DNA of 64,000 nucleotides from Mycolicibacterium bacteremicum (GTDB lineage: Bacteria; Actinomycetota; Actinomycetes; Mycobacteriales; Mycobacteriaceae): positions 4,363 through 68,362 of the forward strand of contig NZ_CALUAE010000029.1 in the NCBI RefSeq assembly GCF_943913955.1, written 5' to 3'. Each line of letters opens with the position of its first letter. Position 1 is the stretch's first letter. The notes beneath the pieces are model-generated. The model saw only the letters and a list, made by a program, of their open reading frames with translations, was not told the DNA's origin and searched no databases. A program made the translations under genes and the position numbers. Of this stretch, positions 50,107-59,118 are shown one piece after another.

Positions 50107-51288
50107 GTGCGCGTACTGCTCTACACATTCGGCTCCCGAGGGGATATCGAGCCGCTGCTGGCCCTGGCCATCGCACTGCGTGAACAGGGCGCCGAGTCCG
50201 TGTTCTGCGCGCCGCCGGATTTCGCCGACCTGCTCGCCGACCACGATATGGACCACATACCCACCGGCCCGTCGGTGCACGAACTGGTCCACGTCCGCAA
50301 GGCCACCCACGCGGACGCGCCGGCCCTGGCCGCGGAACTGGTCGCCACCCAGTTCGGCACGCTGCGCACGGCGCAGTGGTGCGACGCCATCGTCGGCACC
50401 GGCCTGATGCCGGCAGGTATGCGTTCGGTGGCCGAGCTGGCCGGAATTCCGTACATCTGCGCGGTGTTGACCCCGCACGTGCTGCCGTCACCGCATCACC
50501 GTCCGTTGCCGCGGCCGGGTAAGCCGTTCCCGGCGGGCCTCACCGACAACACCCGGCTGTGGGAGCTGGATGCCGAGAAGGTACAGGTGCTCTACGGCCC
50601 CGCCGTCAACGAGCATCGCACCAAGGCCGGTCTGGAGCCGGTGACCGACGTCCGCGACCACACGTTCACCGACACCCCGTGGCTGGCCGTCGACCCGGTG
50701 CTCAGTCCGTGGCCACCGGCACCGAACATCCAACCGATCCAGACCGGCGCCTGGATCACACCCGACCGCCGGCCGCTGCCCGCTGATCTGCAGGCGTTCC
50801 TGGACGACGGAGCCGAACCCGTCTACGCCGGTTTCGGCAGTGTGACCGCGCCCGAGGATGCCGCCCGCACCGCCATCGAGGCCATCCGCAGCCACGGCCG
50901 GCGCATCGTGCTGGGCAGCGGCTGGGCCGGCCTGACGAGCACCGACGCGGACTGTTTCGTGGTCGGCGAGGTCAACCAGCAGGCGCTGTTTCCGCGCGTC
51001 GCGGCGGTCATCCATCACGGCGGTGCGGGGACCACCACCACGGCCGCGGCGGCCGGTGTCCCGCAGGTGGTGGTGCCGCAGATCGTCGATCAGCCGTACT
51101 TCGCCCGTCGCGTCGCCGAGCTGGGGATCGGCGCCGCCCACGACGGACCTGCGCCGACGGTGAACACACTCGCCGAAGCGCTTACGCTGGTACTGCACCC
51201 CGAGATGCGCATCCGCGCGAGCGCACTCGCCCGCACCATCGACACCGACGGGGCGAGCACCGCCGCGGAGATGCTGCTGAACGCGTGA
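50107..51288 (+). CDS. GT1-family glycosyltransferase, probable rifamycin glycosyltransferase
   Basis: A 393-residue UDP-glycosyltransferase of the GT1/MurG-like (GT-B) fold. N-terminal MRVLLYTFGSRGDIEPLLAL is the acceptor-side signature; the C-terminal donor site is AVIHHGGAGTTTTAAAAGVP with the DQPYFARRV motif. Relatives act on sterols, glycopeptidolipids, macrolides and rifamycins. RAE upstream and HelR overlap downstream (GTGA) make rifamycin the most likely acceptor, as for the Rgt enzymes; this is inference from context. GTG at 50107 with an AGGGGG ribosome site replaces a longer frame that would start at 49906. Confidence 0.88.
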   Translation: MRVLLYTFGSRGDIEPLLALAIALREQGAESVFCAPPDFADLLADHDMDHIPTGPSVHELVHVRKATHADAPALAAELVATQFGTLRTAQWCDAIVGTGLMPAGMRSVAELAGIPYICAVLTPHVLPSPHHRPLPRPGKPFPAGLTDNTRLWELDAEKVQVLYGPAVNEHRTKAGLEPVTDVRDHTFTDTPWLAVDPVLSPWPPAPNIQPIQTGAWITPDRRPLPADLQAFLDDGAEPVYAGFGSVTAPEDAARTAIEAIRSHGRRIVLGSGWAGLTSTDADCFVVGEVNQQALFPRVAAVIHHGGAGTTTTAAAAGVPQVVVPQIVDQPYFARRVAELGIGAAHDGPAPTVNTLAEALTLVLHPEMRIRASALARTIDTDGASTAAEMLLNA

Positions 51289-53501
51289 CAGAAACTATTC
51301 GAATCTACAAGGGGCACATGACTTCCCACGAGTACGAAGCGGAACTGCTCGCCGAGCGCGAGTATGTCGCCGCTCTCTACGCACGTCTGGACAACGAGCG
51401 CAAACGGGCCGACGAGCGCTACCGCGCCGCACTGCGCGGTGATATCGACAAACAGGACGGCGCGACGCTGGTGCAGCGTGACGCCGATGTGCGCGCACTG
51501 GCCGGCGAGGTCAGCCGCCTCGACGTGGCCGACAGCGGACTGTGCTTCGGCCAATTGGAAAGCACCGAGGGCGAGCGGTCCTATATCGGCCGGATCGGGT
51601 TGTTCGACAACGAGAACGACTACGAACCGCTGCTGTTGGACTGGCGCGCACCCGCCGCGCGCGCCTTCTACGTCGCCACCGCCGCGCACCCGGAGGGCAT
51701 GCGGCGACGCCGCCAGTTCCACACCCGCGGGCGCGATGTCCTCGACTTCACCGACGAAGTTCTCGGCCGGCCCGGAGCGGACGGTGGGCTCGAAAGCTCC
51801 AGCGATGCCGCGCTGCTGGCCGCGGTCAACGCCCCACGCACCGAGGGCATGAGCGATATCGTCGCCACCATCCAGGCCGAGCAAGACGAGATCATCCGGC
51901 TCGAACACCCCGGCGTCCTCGTCATCGAGGGCGGGCCGGGCACCGGCAAGACCGTCGTCGCGCTGCACCGCGTCGCCTACCTGCTCTACACCCAGCGGGA
52001 GCGGATGGAACGCCACGGTGTCCTGGTCATCGGCCCGAGCCCGGCGTTCCTGAACCATGTGGGCCGGGTGCTGCCGTCCCTCGGCGAGACCAACGTGGTG
52101 TTCCTGACCACCGGCGAGCTGTTCCCCGGTATCCGCACCACGGCCGAGGACAGCCCGGAGGCCGCCCGGATCAAGGGATCGCTGGGCATGCTGGACGTCC
52201 TCAAGGCCGCGATCGCCGACCGGCAGCGCACCCCCGAGGAGCCGCTGGAGATCAAGCTGGCCGATGTCACGGCGGCCATCAACGCCGAGACCGCCGAATG
52301 GGCCATCCAGGAGGCACGCGAGACCGGGCTGCCGCACAACGACGCCCGCACCACCTTCGTCGACGTCATCACCTGGGTGCTCACCGAGCGGGCGATCGCG
52401 CGAATCGGCAAGGGATGGCTGAGCCGCGAGGACAAGCAGGCCTGGGAGCATCTGCGTTCGGAATTGCTCGACGAACTCGACGATCACGAGGGCCTGGCCA
52501 CGGCGCTGACCCAGTTGTGGCCCGAGCTCACCCCGCAGGCGCTGCTGTCCGGCCTCTACGAATCGCCGCAACGCCTGGCCGCCGCCGGGGCCGATCAGGC
52601 GTTGTACCGCGCCGACGGCGCCGCCTGGACGGTCGCCGACGTGCCGCTGCTCGATGAACTGGTCGACCTGCTGGGCGGGATCAAGGTCGACAAGGCCGCC
52701 GAGCGGGAACGCCAGGAGGAACAGGCCTACGCCGCCGGCGTGCTCGACCTGATGGTGGCCCGCGAGGACCTGATGGACGACGAGGACCATCTGATCGCCG
52801 CGGACCTGATCGACGCCGAGGAACTGGCCGACCGGTTCACCGAACGCGACACCCGTGATCTCGCCGAGCGCGCCGCCGCCGACCGGGAGTGGACCTACCG
52901 CCACGTCGTCGTCGACGAGGCGCAAGAGCTGTCCGAGATGGACTGGCGGGTACTGATGCGCCGCTGCCCAAGCCGGTCGTTCACGATCGTCGGCGACCTG
53001 GCGCAACGGCGCAGCGCGGCGGGCGCCACTTCGTGGGCCGACATGCTCAAGCCCTACGCCGCCGACCGCTGGGTCTACCGGCCGCTGACCGTCAACTACC
53101 GCACCCCGGCCGAGATCATGGCCGTCGCGGCCGCGGTGCTCGCCGAGTTCGCGCCGACCGTGCAGCCGCCGGAATCGGTGCGCTCCTGCGGGGTGCAGCC
53201 GTGGGCCAGGCAGGTCTCCGAGGACGAACTCGCCTCGGCCATTAGGGATTTCGTCGACGAGGAGGCCACCCGCGAGGGCACCAGCGTGGTCATCGGGCCG
53301 CCCGGCATGCCCGGCACGGTGACCGCCGCGCACACCAAGGGCCTGGAATTCGATGCCGTGCTGGTGGTCGCACCCGAGCAGATCCTGGCCGACGGGCCGC
53401 GCGGTGCGGCCGAGCTCTACGTCGCGCTGACCCGGGCCACCCAACGCCTGGGGGTGCTGCACCTCGGTGCGCTGCCGCCGGCGCTGGAGCTCTTGACCTG
53501 A
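51285..53501 (+). CDS. helR: HelR/HelD-type RNA-polymerase-recycling ATPase
   Basis: A 738-residue SF1 helicase-like protein. The N-terminal antiparallel coiled coil (about 14-60; SHEYEAELLAEREYVAALYA) is the HelD arm that enters the RNA-polymerase secondary channel. The motor has Walker A GGPGTGKTVVALH (K222), VVVDEAQELSEMDWRVL in motif II and C-terminal TKGLEFDAVLVVAPEQ with LYVALTRATQRLGVLH. HelR displaces rifamycin from RNA polymerase in Streptomyces and M. abscessus. The GTG overlaps the glycosyltransferase stop; ATG 51318 is an alternative. RAE upstream supports HelR over the general HelD, from which sequence alone does not fully separate it. Confidence 0.88.
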   Translation: MTETIRIYKGHMTSHEYEAELLAEREYVAALYARLDNERKRADERYRAALRGDIDKQDGATLVQRDADVRALAGEVSRLDVADSGLCFGQLESTEGERSYIGRIGLFDNENDYEPLLLDWRAPAARAFYVATAAHPEGMRRRRQFHTRGRDVLDFTDEVLGRPGADGGLESSSDAALLAAVNAPRTEGMSDIVATIQAEQDEIIRLEHPGVLVIEGGPGTGKTVVALHRVAYLLYTQRERMERHGVLVIGPSPAFLNHVGRVLPSLGETNVVFLTTGELFPGIRTTAEDSPEAARIKGSLGMLDVLKAAIADRQRTPEEPLEIKLADVTAAINAETAEWAIQEARETGLPHNDARTTFVDVITWVLTERAIARIGKGWLSREDKQAWEHLRSELLDELDDHEGLATALTQLWPELTPQALLSGLYESPQRLAAAGADQALYRADGAAWTVADVPLLDELVDLLGGIKVDKAAERERQEEQAYAAGVLDLMVAREDLMDDEDHLIAADLIDAEELADRFTERDTRDLAERAAADREWTYRHVVVDEAQELSEMDWRVLMRRCPSRSFTIVGDLAQRRSAAGATSWADMLKPYAADRWVYRPLTVNYRTPAEIMAVAAAVLAEFAPTVQPPESVRSCGVQPWARQVSEDELASAIRDFVDEEATREGTSVVIGPPGMPGTVTAAHTKGLEFDAVLVVAPEQILADGPRGAAELYVALTRATQRLGVLHLGALPPALELLT

Positions 53502-53530
53502 ACGGTCGTTGAGGTTCTACTGTCGGGTTC

Positions 53531-54319
53531 ATGACGCCGACGATCGGGCTGGCCAGCAGCCTGCCGTACACCGAGGACGCCGCAGCCGTCGCCGAAGAGG
53601 CCCGCCGCGCCGAGGATCTGGGCTACGCGATGCTGTGGCGCTCCGGTGTGCTGCCGATGGTCGCCGCCGCGGTGCGCGCCACCTCGGCGATCCCGGTCGC
53701 CACCGGCATCATCCCGGTCTCGCGGGTTCCGGCCGCCGAGGTGATCGCGCTGCACGGCGACCTGCCGCCCGGCCGGTTCCGGGTTGGCCTCGGCGGGGCG
53801 CAAGGACCGACACCGCTGGCCACCATGCGCAGCTATCTCGACGAACTGGACGACGCCGGCGTCGCGGCCGACGTACTGGCCGCGTTGGGGCCCAACATGC
53901 TTGCGCTGGCCCGGGACCGCGCCGGCGGCGCCTATCCGTATCTGGTGACCCCGCGGTACGTCGCCGAAGCCCGGGCCGTCCTGGGTCCGGACAAGCAGCT
54001 GTCGGTGCTGCTGATGGTCATCCCGTCGACCGACCGCGACACCGTGCGGGCCGCGGTCGAAAAGCCGCTGGCCTTCCTGGCCGGGCAGCCGGGTGGATAT
54101 CGGCGAAACCTGTTGCGTCAGGGCTTCTCCGAGTCCGATATCGATCAGGTCAGCGATCGGCTGCTGGACGGGATCACCGCCGCGGGCGAGCCGGACCGGA
54201 TCGCCGAACGCATCGCGCAATACCACGCGGCCGGCGCCGATCAGGTGGTGCTGCGCATCCTCGGCGTCGACGACATCCCCGGGTCGCAGACGAAACTGGC
54301 AGCCGCACTGCTGATTTAG
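53531..54319 (+). CDS. Luciferase-like (LLM) F420/FMN-dependent oxidoreductase
   Basis: A 262-residue compact LLM-class oxidoreductase with a TIM-barrel: TIGLASSLPYTEDAAAVAEEA at the start, ATGIIPVSRVPAAEVIALHG and PGRFRVGLGG in the core, AEPDR-like coenzyme segment GEPDRIAERI near the end. Mycobacterial relatives of this size use coenzyme F420. It begins 29 bases after helR on the same strand and so may belong to the rifamycin operon, possibly reducing or oxidising the drug, but direct evidence is lacking. Its stop overlaps the convergent gene by four bases. Confidence 0.82.
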   Translation: MTPTIGLASSLPYTEDAAAVAEEARRAEDLGYAMLWRSGVLPMVAAAVRATSAIPVATGIIPVSRVPAAEVIALHGDLPPGRFRVGLGGAQGPTPLATMRSYLDELDDAGVAADVLAALGPNMLALARDRAGGAYPYLVTPRYVAEARAVLGPDKQLSVLLMVIPSTDRDTVRAAVEKPLAFLAGQPGGYRRNLLRQGFSESDIDQVSDRLLDGITAAGEPDRIAERIAQYHAAGADQVVLRILGVDDIPGSQTKLAAALLI

Positions 54320-54585
54320 GACAGTGCGATGGCCAGCAGCGCGATCCATCCGACGGTCACCCCGACCGCCGAACCGAGCACGAACCAGCGCCGCACCGGG
54401 ATCCGGCGCCAGCCCCAGACGGTCGGGGCGAGACCGCCGACGGCCACCAGGTTCAGCGCGACGGCGAGCAGTGGGTGGATGCGCAGCAGACCGAGGCCGA
54501 GCACCACGATGGCGGTGCCGACCACCCCGGCGACGAAGGCCGCGACGGTCAGCCCCGTCCCCCAGGGTGTCGCCTCGTTCATCAC
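54316..54585 (-). CDS. Three-helix membrane protein (Rv0882-like)
   Basis: An 89-residue hydrophobic protein with about three membrane helices (near 10-33, 38-55 and 65-88) and a short basic loop WGWRRIPVRRW. No catalytic motif. It follows the RNA methyltransferase with a four-base overlap and so is the last gene of the MarR-methyltransferase-membrane operon. Function unknown. Confidence 0.78.
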   Translation of the reverse strand: MMNEATPWGTGLTVAAFVAGVVGTAIVVLGLGLLRIHPLLAVALNLVAVGGLAPTVWGWRRIPVRRWFVLGSAVGVTVGWIALLAIALS

Positions 54586-55403
54586 TGCAATCTAGCCCGC
54601 TCGTAGAAGGCCAGCGCGGCGGCGGTGGCCACATTGAGCGAGTCGGTGCTCCGCGACATCGGGATGCGCACCCGCACATCGGCGGCCCGCATGGTGTGCT
54701 CCTTGAGACCCGGCCCTTCGGCGCCGACCATGATGGCCACCTTCTCGTCGGCCAGTTCGGCCATCGCCGATGCCAGCGACGGGGCCGACGGGTTCGGGGT
54801 CATGGCCAGGATGCGGAACCCGTTGTCGCGCAGGTCCTGCAGATCGTCCGGCCAGAACGGCGCCCAGGCGTAGGGCACCAGCAGCGCATGCCCCATCGAC
54901 ACCCGCACCGCCCGCCGGTACAACGGGTCGGCGCAGCCGGTGCCGAACACCACCCCGTCGACGCTCAGGCCCGCGGCATTCCGGAAGATCGAGCCCAGGT
55001 TCTCGTGGTCGTTGACGCCCTCCAGGACCGCGATGGTGCGGGCATTCTCGATCACGTCGTCGACCCAGAGTTCGATCGGTCGCGGCGCGGCGGCCAGCAC
55101 ACCGCGGTTCAGGTGGAAGCCGACGGCCTCGGCCATCACCTCGCGGCTGACCCGGTAGTACGGTGCGTCGACACCGTCGAGAACGGTACCCAGTTCGCTC
55201 AGCCGCCGGTCGGTGCCCAGCATCGACCGGGGCTGGAACCGGGAGGCGATCATCCGCCGCACCACCAGCACGCCCTCGGCGATCACCAGCCCCTTGCCGG
55301 TGGGTAGGTCGGGGCGTTTGTCCAGACTGTTCAGATCGCGGAAGTCGTCCAGACGGGGGTCGGCGGGGTCGTCGACATCGATGATCTCGGACAGTTCAGG
55401 CAC
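54582..55403 (-). CDS. SpoU-class (TrmH) RNA 2'-O-methyltransferase
   Basis: A 273-residue SPOUT-class methyltransferase. The N-terminal substrate-binding part (about 1-115) precedes the knot domain, which has motif 1 VNDHENLGSIFRNAAG, motif 2 KVAIMVGAEGPGL and motif 3 RIPMSRSTDSLNVATAAALA. It methylates ribose in rRNA or tRNA using SAM; the target nucleoside is not predictable. Rv0881 counterpart. Its start overlaps the MarR stop by eight bases. Confidence 0.93.
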   Translation of the reverse strand: MPELSEIIDVDDPADPRLDDFRDLNSLDKRPDLPTGKGLVIAEGVLVVRRMIASRFQPRSMLGTDRRLSELGTVLDGVDAPYYRVSREVMAEAVGFHLNRGVLAAAPRPIELWVDDVIENARTIAVLEGVNDHENLGSIFRNAAGLSVDGVVFGTGCADPLYRRAVRVSMGHALLVPYAWAPFWPDDLQDLRDNGFRILAMTPNPSAPSLASAMAELADEKVAIMVGAEGPGLKEHTMRAADVRVRIPMSRSTDSLNVATAAALAFYERARLQ

Positions 55404-55830
55404 CCTCGTCCACGATGGCGAGCATCAGATCCGCGGCGGCCAGCAGGGTGGCCCGCTCGTCGGCGGTCAGCTCGGCCAGCCGCTGCTGCAACCATTCCCG
55501 GCTCGCCCGGCGCTCGGCCTCGATCAGTTCGGTGCCCGATCGCGACACCGACACCAGCACCTGGCGACCGTCGTCGGGGTGGGCGGTGCGGTCCACGAAA
55601 CCCAGATCCACCAGGGAGGCGATCACCCGCGTCATCGACGGCGGCCGGACCCGTTCCCGCGCGGCCAGTGCGCCGGGTGTCATCGGGCCCTCCTTGGCGA
55701 CCGTGGCCAGCGCCGAGAGCTGGGACAACGACACCGGTGAATCCGGTCGACGGAACCGCAACTGACGAGCCAACCGGATCACGGCCAACGACAGATCGCT
55801 CGGCAACCGGGCATCGACGTCGTCAGTCAC
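55396..55830 (-). CDS. MarR-family regulator (Rv0880-like)
   Basis: A 144-residue MarR protein: helices for dimerisation at both ends, HTH at about 40-70 (LSALATVAKEGPMTPGALAA, RVRPPSMTRVIASLVDLGF) and the wing TAHPDDGRQVLVSVS. Start GTG 55830 fits the length of Rv0880; a TTG at 55842 would add four residues. First gene of a three-gene operon, divergent from a small membrane gene 44 bases away, where its operator may lie. Confidence 0.9.
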   Translation of the reverse strand: MTDDVDARLPSDLSLAVIRLARQLRFRRPDSPVSLSQLSALATVAKEGPMTPGALAARERVRPPSMTRVIASLVDLGFVDRTAHPDDGRQVLVSVSRSGTELIEAERRASREWLQQRLAELTADERATLLAAADLMLAIVDEGA

Positions 55831-55874
55831 AGGTCCGAACAATACCCAGCGGGCATCGGCTAGGTTGTGAACCG

Positions 55875-56135
55875 ATGGCCGACAACAGCCCCGCCACCCC
55901 GCCGCAGCCGCCGGCCCTGCCGGCGCGGCTGCTCGATCCGGTACCGGTGATCGTCGTGATCGCGGCGGCCTGGCTGGTCGCGGTGCTACTCGCTTTCACC
56001 GTGCCGGACCTGCACAACTGGCGGCCCGTCACGGTGGCCGGTCTGGGAGTCGGGCTGCTGGGCACGTCGATATTCCTGCTGCAACGCCGATCCGCCCGTC
56101 GCGGCGACCGCGGCGCGCAGCAGGGTCTCACCTGA
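55875..56135 (+). CDS. Two-helix membrane protein (Rv0879c-like)
   Basis: An 86-residue protein: a Pro-rich N-terminus (PATPPQPPALPARLLDP), two membrane helices (about 27-45 and 55-72) and a basic tail (RRSARRGDRG), a typical small actinobacterial DUF2530-like layout. Function unknown. It lies 21 bases upstream of the SRPBCC gene. No PPE gene follows, unlike M. tuberculosis (PPE13 at Rv0878c). Confidence 0.78.
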   Translation: MADNSPATPPQPPALPARLLDPVPVIVVIAAAWLVAVLLAFTVPDLHNWRPVTVAGLGVGLLGTSIFLLQRRSARRGDRGAQQGLT

Positions 56136-56156
56136 AACACAAGGAGCACAACGCAT

Positions 56157-56612
56157 ATGGGAGCCCCGCTACTGCAGGCGCAGATCGACATCGACGCGCC
56201 GCCCGCGACGGTGTGGTCGCTGATCACGGATTTCGGCCGGATGCCGGAATGGAGCCCACAGACCCGCAAGATGAAGCTGCTGGGCGCGCTGCGGGTGGGC
56301 GCCAAGACGGTGAACTTCAACCGGCGGCGGATGCTGGTCTGGCCGACCACGAGCACCATCACCGAACTCGACCCCGACCGCAAGCTCACCTTCCGCGTCG
56401 ACGCCAACGGCACCGAGTGGAGCTATGAGCTCGAGCCCCTCGAGGGCGGCACCCAGGTGGTGGAGAGCCGGCGCGCCCCCAACGGCATCAAGAAGATCTC
56501 CACCGTGCTGGTGGACGCGGCGATGGGCGGCGTGCCCAATTTCGAGAAGGAACTCGTCGACGGGATGAACCAGACGCTGGCCCGCATCAAGGCCGCCGCC
56601 GAGACTAGGTGA
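56157..56612 (+). CDS. SRPBCC-family protein (polyketide cyclase/dehydrase-like)
   Basis: A 151-residue START-like protein with the family start AQIDIDAPPATVWSLITDFGRMPEWSP and a C-terminal helix ending EKELVDGMNQTLARIKAA, typical of ligand-binding members without obvious catalytic residues. AAGGAG at 56141-56146 is the ribosome site. It overlaps the convergent DUF3027 gene by eight bases. Distinct from the Rv0910-like toxin at 5.6 kb; no antitoxin-like gene accompanies it. Ligand unknown. Confidence 0.85.
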   Translation: MGAPLLQAQIDIDAPPATVWSLITDFGRMPEWSPQTRKMKLLGALRVGAKTVNFNRRRMLVWPTTSTITELDPDRKLTFRVDANGTEWSYELEPLEGGTQVVESRRAPNGIKKISTVLVDAAMGGVPNFEKELVDGMNQTLARIKAAAETR

Positions 56613-57387
56613 CGTCGATGACGCCGTCGTCGTAGGGCACGTACAGCGGCGACCCCGTCCCGGCCGGGACGGGGGTGTCCGAATGCGCGCCGCACCCGTA
56701 GGTGGCTTCGACGACGCGGCCGTCGGCCGACATCTCGTTGCAGCACACCCCGAACAGGGTGCCCAGCGACCCGGACAGCTGCACGTAGAAACCGCATTCG
56801 CGGCAGACCCGGCGGGTCGCGCGGGCCATCGCCGAGGCCGGCCCGAACTCGCCCTCATGCCAGCGTTCGGCGGCTTCCAGACGCCCTTCCAGGCTGAGCA
56901 CCCGACGCCGTCCCAGGCCGATCTCGCCGGCCAGCTCGTCGAGTTCGGGATCACCGCTGGACAGGTAACCGGGCACCAGTCGCGGATCGTCGGGCGGGGT
57001 GGCCAGCAGGTCACCGGGGCTCAGATCGCCCGGCTGGACCCGCTCCTCCCACGGCACCCACTGCGGCGCCAGCAGCGCGGTCGGGCCCGGGACCAGCACG
57101 ACCTCGCTGATGGTGACGTGCTCGGCGCCGGGGTAGGCGGCCACCACGACGGCCCATTGCCAGCCCTGGTAACCGGGCTGTTCGGCCAGGAAGCGGTGCG
57201 TCGCGGCGGTCTGGTCGTCGAACACCGCGCCCAGGTAGTCGCCGACCGCGTCCGGCCCGCTGAACTCCTCGATCGCCTCGCGGGCGGCCTGGACGGCGCC
57301 CATCAGCAACGCCTCCAGCGCGGGCGGCCGCTCGGGCGACGCCTCGACATCCGGGGTGGAGTTCTCTGCTTCGGTCATGCTGTCCAT
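56605..57387 (-). CDS. DUF3027 protein with zinc-ribbon-like cysteines
   Basis: A 260-residue cytosolic protein of the actinobacterial DUF3027 family. The N-terminal half is helical (ALLMGAVQAAREAIEEFSG), and the C-terminus has a Cys/His cluster (CRECGFYVQLSG, FGVCCNE, YGCGAHSD) that probably binds zinc. ATG at 57387 gives the length of Rv0877; a downstream ATG at 57378 is possible. Function unknown. Confidence 0.83.
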   Translation of the reverse strand: MDSMTEAENSTPDVEASPERPPALEALLMGAVQAAREAIEEFSGPDAVGDYLGAVFDDQTAATHRFLAEQPGYQGWQWAVVVAAYPGAEHVTISEVVLVPGPTALLAPQWVPWEERVQPGDLSPGDLLATPPDDPRLVPGYLSSGDPELDELAGEIGLGRRRVLSLEGRLEAAERWHEGEFGPASAMARATRRVCRECGFYVQLSGSLGTLFGVCCNEMSADGRVVEATYGCGAHSDTPVPAGTGSPLYVPYDDGVIDVT

Positions 57388-57474
57388 CGGCGTCCATATT
57401 GCCTGACCCGGCCCGTCGGAGCCACACCGGTGGCCTGCACGCGGGGACGGGAGCTTTGAGGAACAATCGAGCAC

Positions 57475-59118
57475 GTGTCTTCCCGGGATCCCCGCTACTA
57501 CCCGCCGCGGCCACCGTCCGGCGATGAGCATCCCGGCATGGCCAACTATCCCAGCGACGGCGAGATGCCCCGGCAGCGCAGGCAACAGACACCCAGCGCG
57601 AACCGGTGGTTGCCGCCGCTGAATGACGACACCACGACCCACCGCCGCACCGATCCGCCACCGCGGGCCGGAGCGGCCGCCGGCGAGCGCATCACCGTCA
57701 CCCGCGCCGCGGCCCAGCGCAGCCGCGAGATGGGCTCCCGGATGTACGGCCTGGTGCATCGGGCCGCCACCGCCGATGGTGCCGACAAATCGGGCCTGAC
57801 CGCGCTGACGTGGCCGGTGGTCGCCAACTTCGCGGTGGACGCGGCGATGGCCGTGGCACTGGCCAACACGTTGTTCTTCGCGGCGGCCTCCGGGGAGAGC
57901 AAGAGCAAGGTCGCGCTGTACCTGTTGATCACGATCGCGCCGTTCGCGGTGATCGCGCCGCTGATCGGCCCGGCGCTGGATCGGCTGCAGCACGGCCGGC
58001 GGGTGGCGCTGGCGCTGTCCTTCGTGGCACGCACCGTGCTGGTGGTGGTGCTCATCGCCAACTACGACGGCGCGAACGGTAGCTTCCCGTCCTGGGTGCT
58101 CTATCCGTGTGCGCTGGGAATGATGGTGCTGTCCAAGTCTTTCAGCGTGTTGCGCAGTGCTGTGACGCCCCGCGTGCTGCCGCCGACGATCGACCTGGTG
58201 CGGGTGAACTCCCGGCTGACGACGTTCGGCCTGCTCTTCGGGACGATGGGCGGCGGCGGTATCGCCGCGGGCGCGGAGTACCTGTTCAACATGTTCGAAC
58301 TGCCCGGCGCGCTGTACGTGCTGGTGGCGGTGACGATCGGCGGCGCGGTGCTGGCGATGCGGATCCCGAAGTGGGTGGAGGTCACCGAGGGTGAGGTGCC
58401 CACCACCCTGAGCTATCACGGCGGGACCGATCAGTTGCGCCGCCGGCCGGACCGCAAGGCGGCGCGCCAGCCACTGGGCCGCAACATCATCACCAACCTG
58501 TGGGGCAACTGCACCATCAAGGTGATGGTCGGGTTCCTGTTCCTCTACCCGGCGTTCGTCGCCAAATCCCACGGCGCGGGTGGCTGGGAGCAGCTGCGCA
58601 TCCTCGGCCTCATCGGTGCCGCCGCCGCGATCGGGAACTTCGCGGGCAACTTCACCGCGGCCCGGCTGAAACTGGGCAGACCGGCCCTGCTGGTGGTGCG
58701 CGCGGCCAGTGTGGTGACCCTGGTGGCGCTGGCCGCCGCGGTGACGGGCAATCTGTTGGTGGCCGCCTTCGCCACGCTGATCACCTCCGGGTCCAGCGCC
58801 ATCGCGAAGGCGTCGCTGGACGCCTCCCTGCAGGACGACCTGCCCGAGGAGTCGCGGGCGTCGGCGTTCGGGCGCTCGGAGTCGGTGCTGCAGCTGGCCT
58901 GGGTGCTGGGCGGGGCGACGGGCGTGCTCATCTACACCGAGCTGTCGTCGGGGTTCACCACCATCACCGCGATACTGATCCTGGGTCTGGCCCAGACGTT
59001 GGTCAGCTACAACGGCGCATCACTCATCCCGGGTCTGGGCGGTAACCGTCCGGTCCTGGCCGAAACCGAAGGCGGAACCCTGAACTCCCCCGATCCCTCC
59101 GTGCGGACCCACCGATGA
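57475..59118 (+). CDS. MFS transporter (Rv0876c-like)
   Basis: A 547-residue membrane transporter. The first 95 residues are a soluble, Pro- and Arg-rich extension (RDPRYYPPRPPSGDEHPG); about 12 helices follow from 115 on, with the loop between TM2 and TM3 reading GPALDRLQHGRRVALAL, a variant motif A. Substrate unknown. GTG start at 57475. It overlaps the following gene as ATGA, so the pair is co-translated. Confidence 0.87.
   Translation: MSSRDPRYYPPRPPSGDEHPGMANYPSDGEMPRQRRQQTPSANRWLPPLNDDTTTHRRTDPPPRAGAAAGERITVTRAAAQRSREMGSRMYGLVHRAATADGADKSGLTALTWPVVANFAVDAAMAVALANTLFFAAASGESKSKVALYLLITIAPFAVIAPLIGPALDRLQHGRRVALALSFVARTVLVVVLIANYDGANGSFPSWVLYPCALGMMVLSKSFSVLRSAVTPRVLPPTIDLVRVNSRLTTFGLLFGTMGGGGIAAGAEYLFNMFELPGALYVLVAVTIGGAVLAMRIPKWVEVTEGEVPTTLSYHGGTDQLRRRPDRKAARQPLGRNIITNLWGNCTIKVMVGFLFLYPAFVAKSHGAGGWEQLRILGLIGAAAAIGNFAGNFTAARLKLGRPALLVVRAASVVTLVALAAAVTGNLLVAAFATLITSGSSAIAKASLDASLQDDLPEESRASAFGRSESVLQLAWVLGGATGVLIYTELSSGFTTITAILILGLAQTLVSYNGASLIPGLGGNRPVLAETEGGTLNSPDPSVRTHR

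Noticed and set aside
49967..50407. Possible leader peptide or small gene starting MTRGPRTKKG before the glycosyltransferase
   Set aside because: It runs across the RAE and 300 bases into the glycosyltransferase in another frame without a ribosome site; a regulatory leader cannot be excluded but is not supported.
51090..53462. 790-codon minus-strand open frame
   Set aside because: Antisense to helR, which has intact helicase motifs; low-complexity translation.
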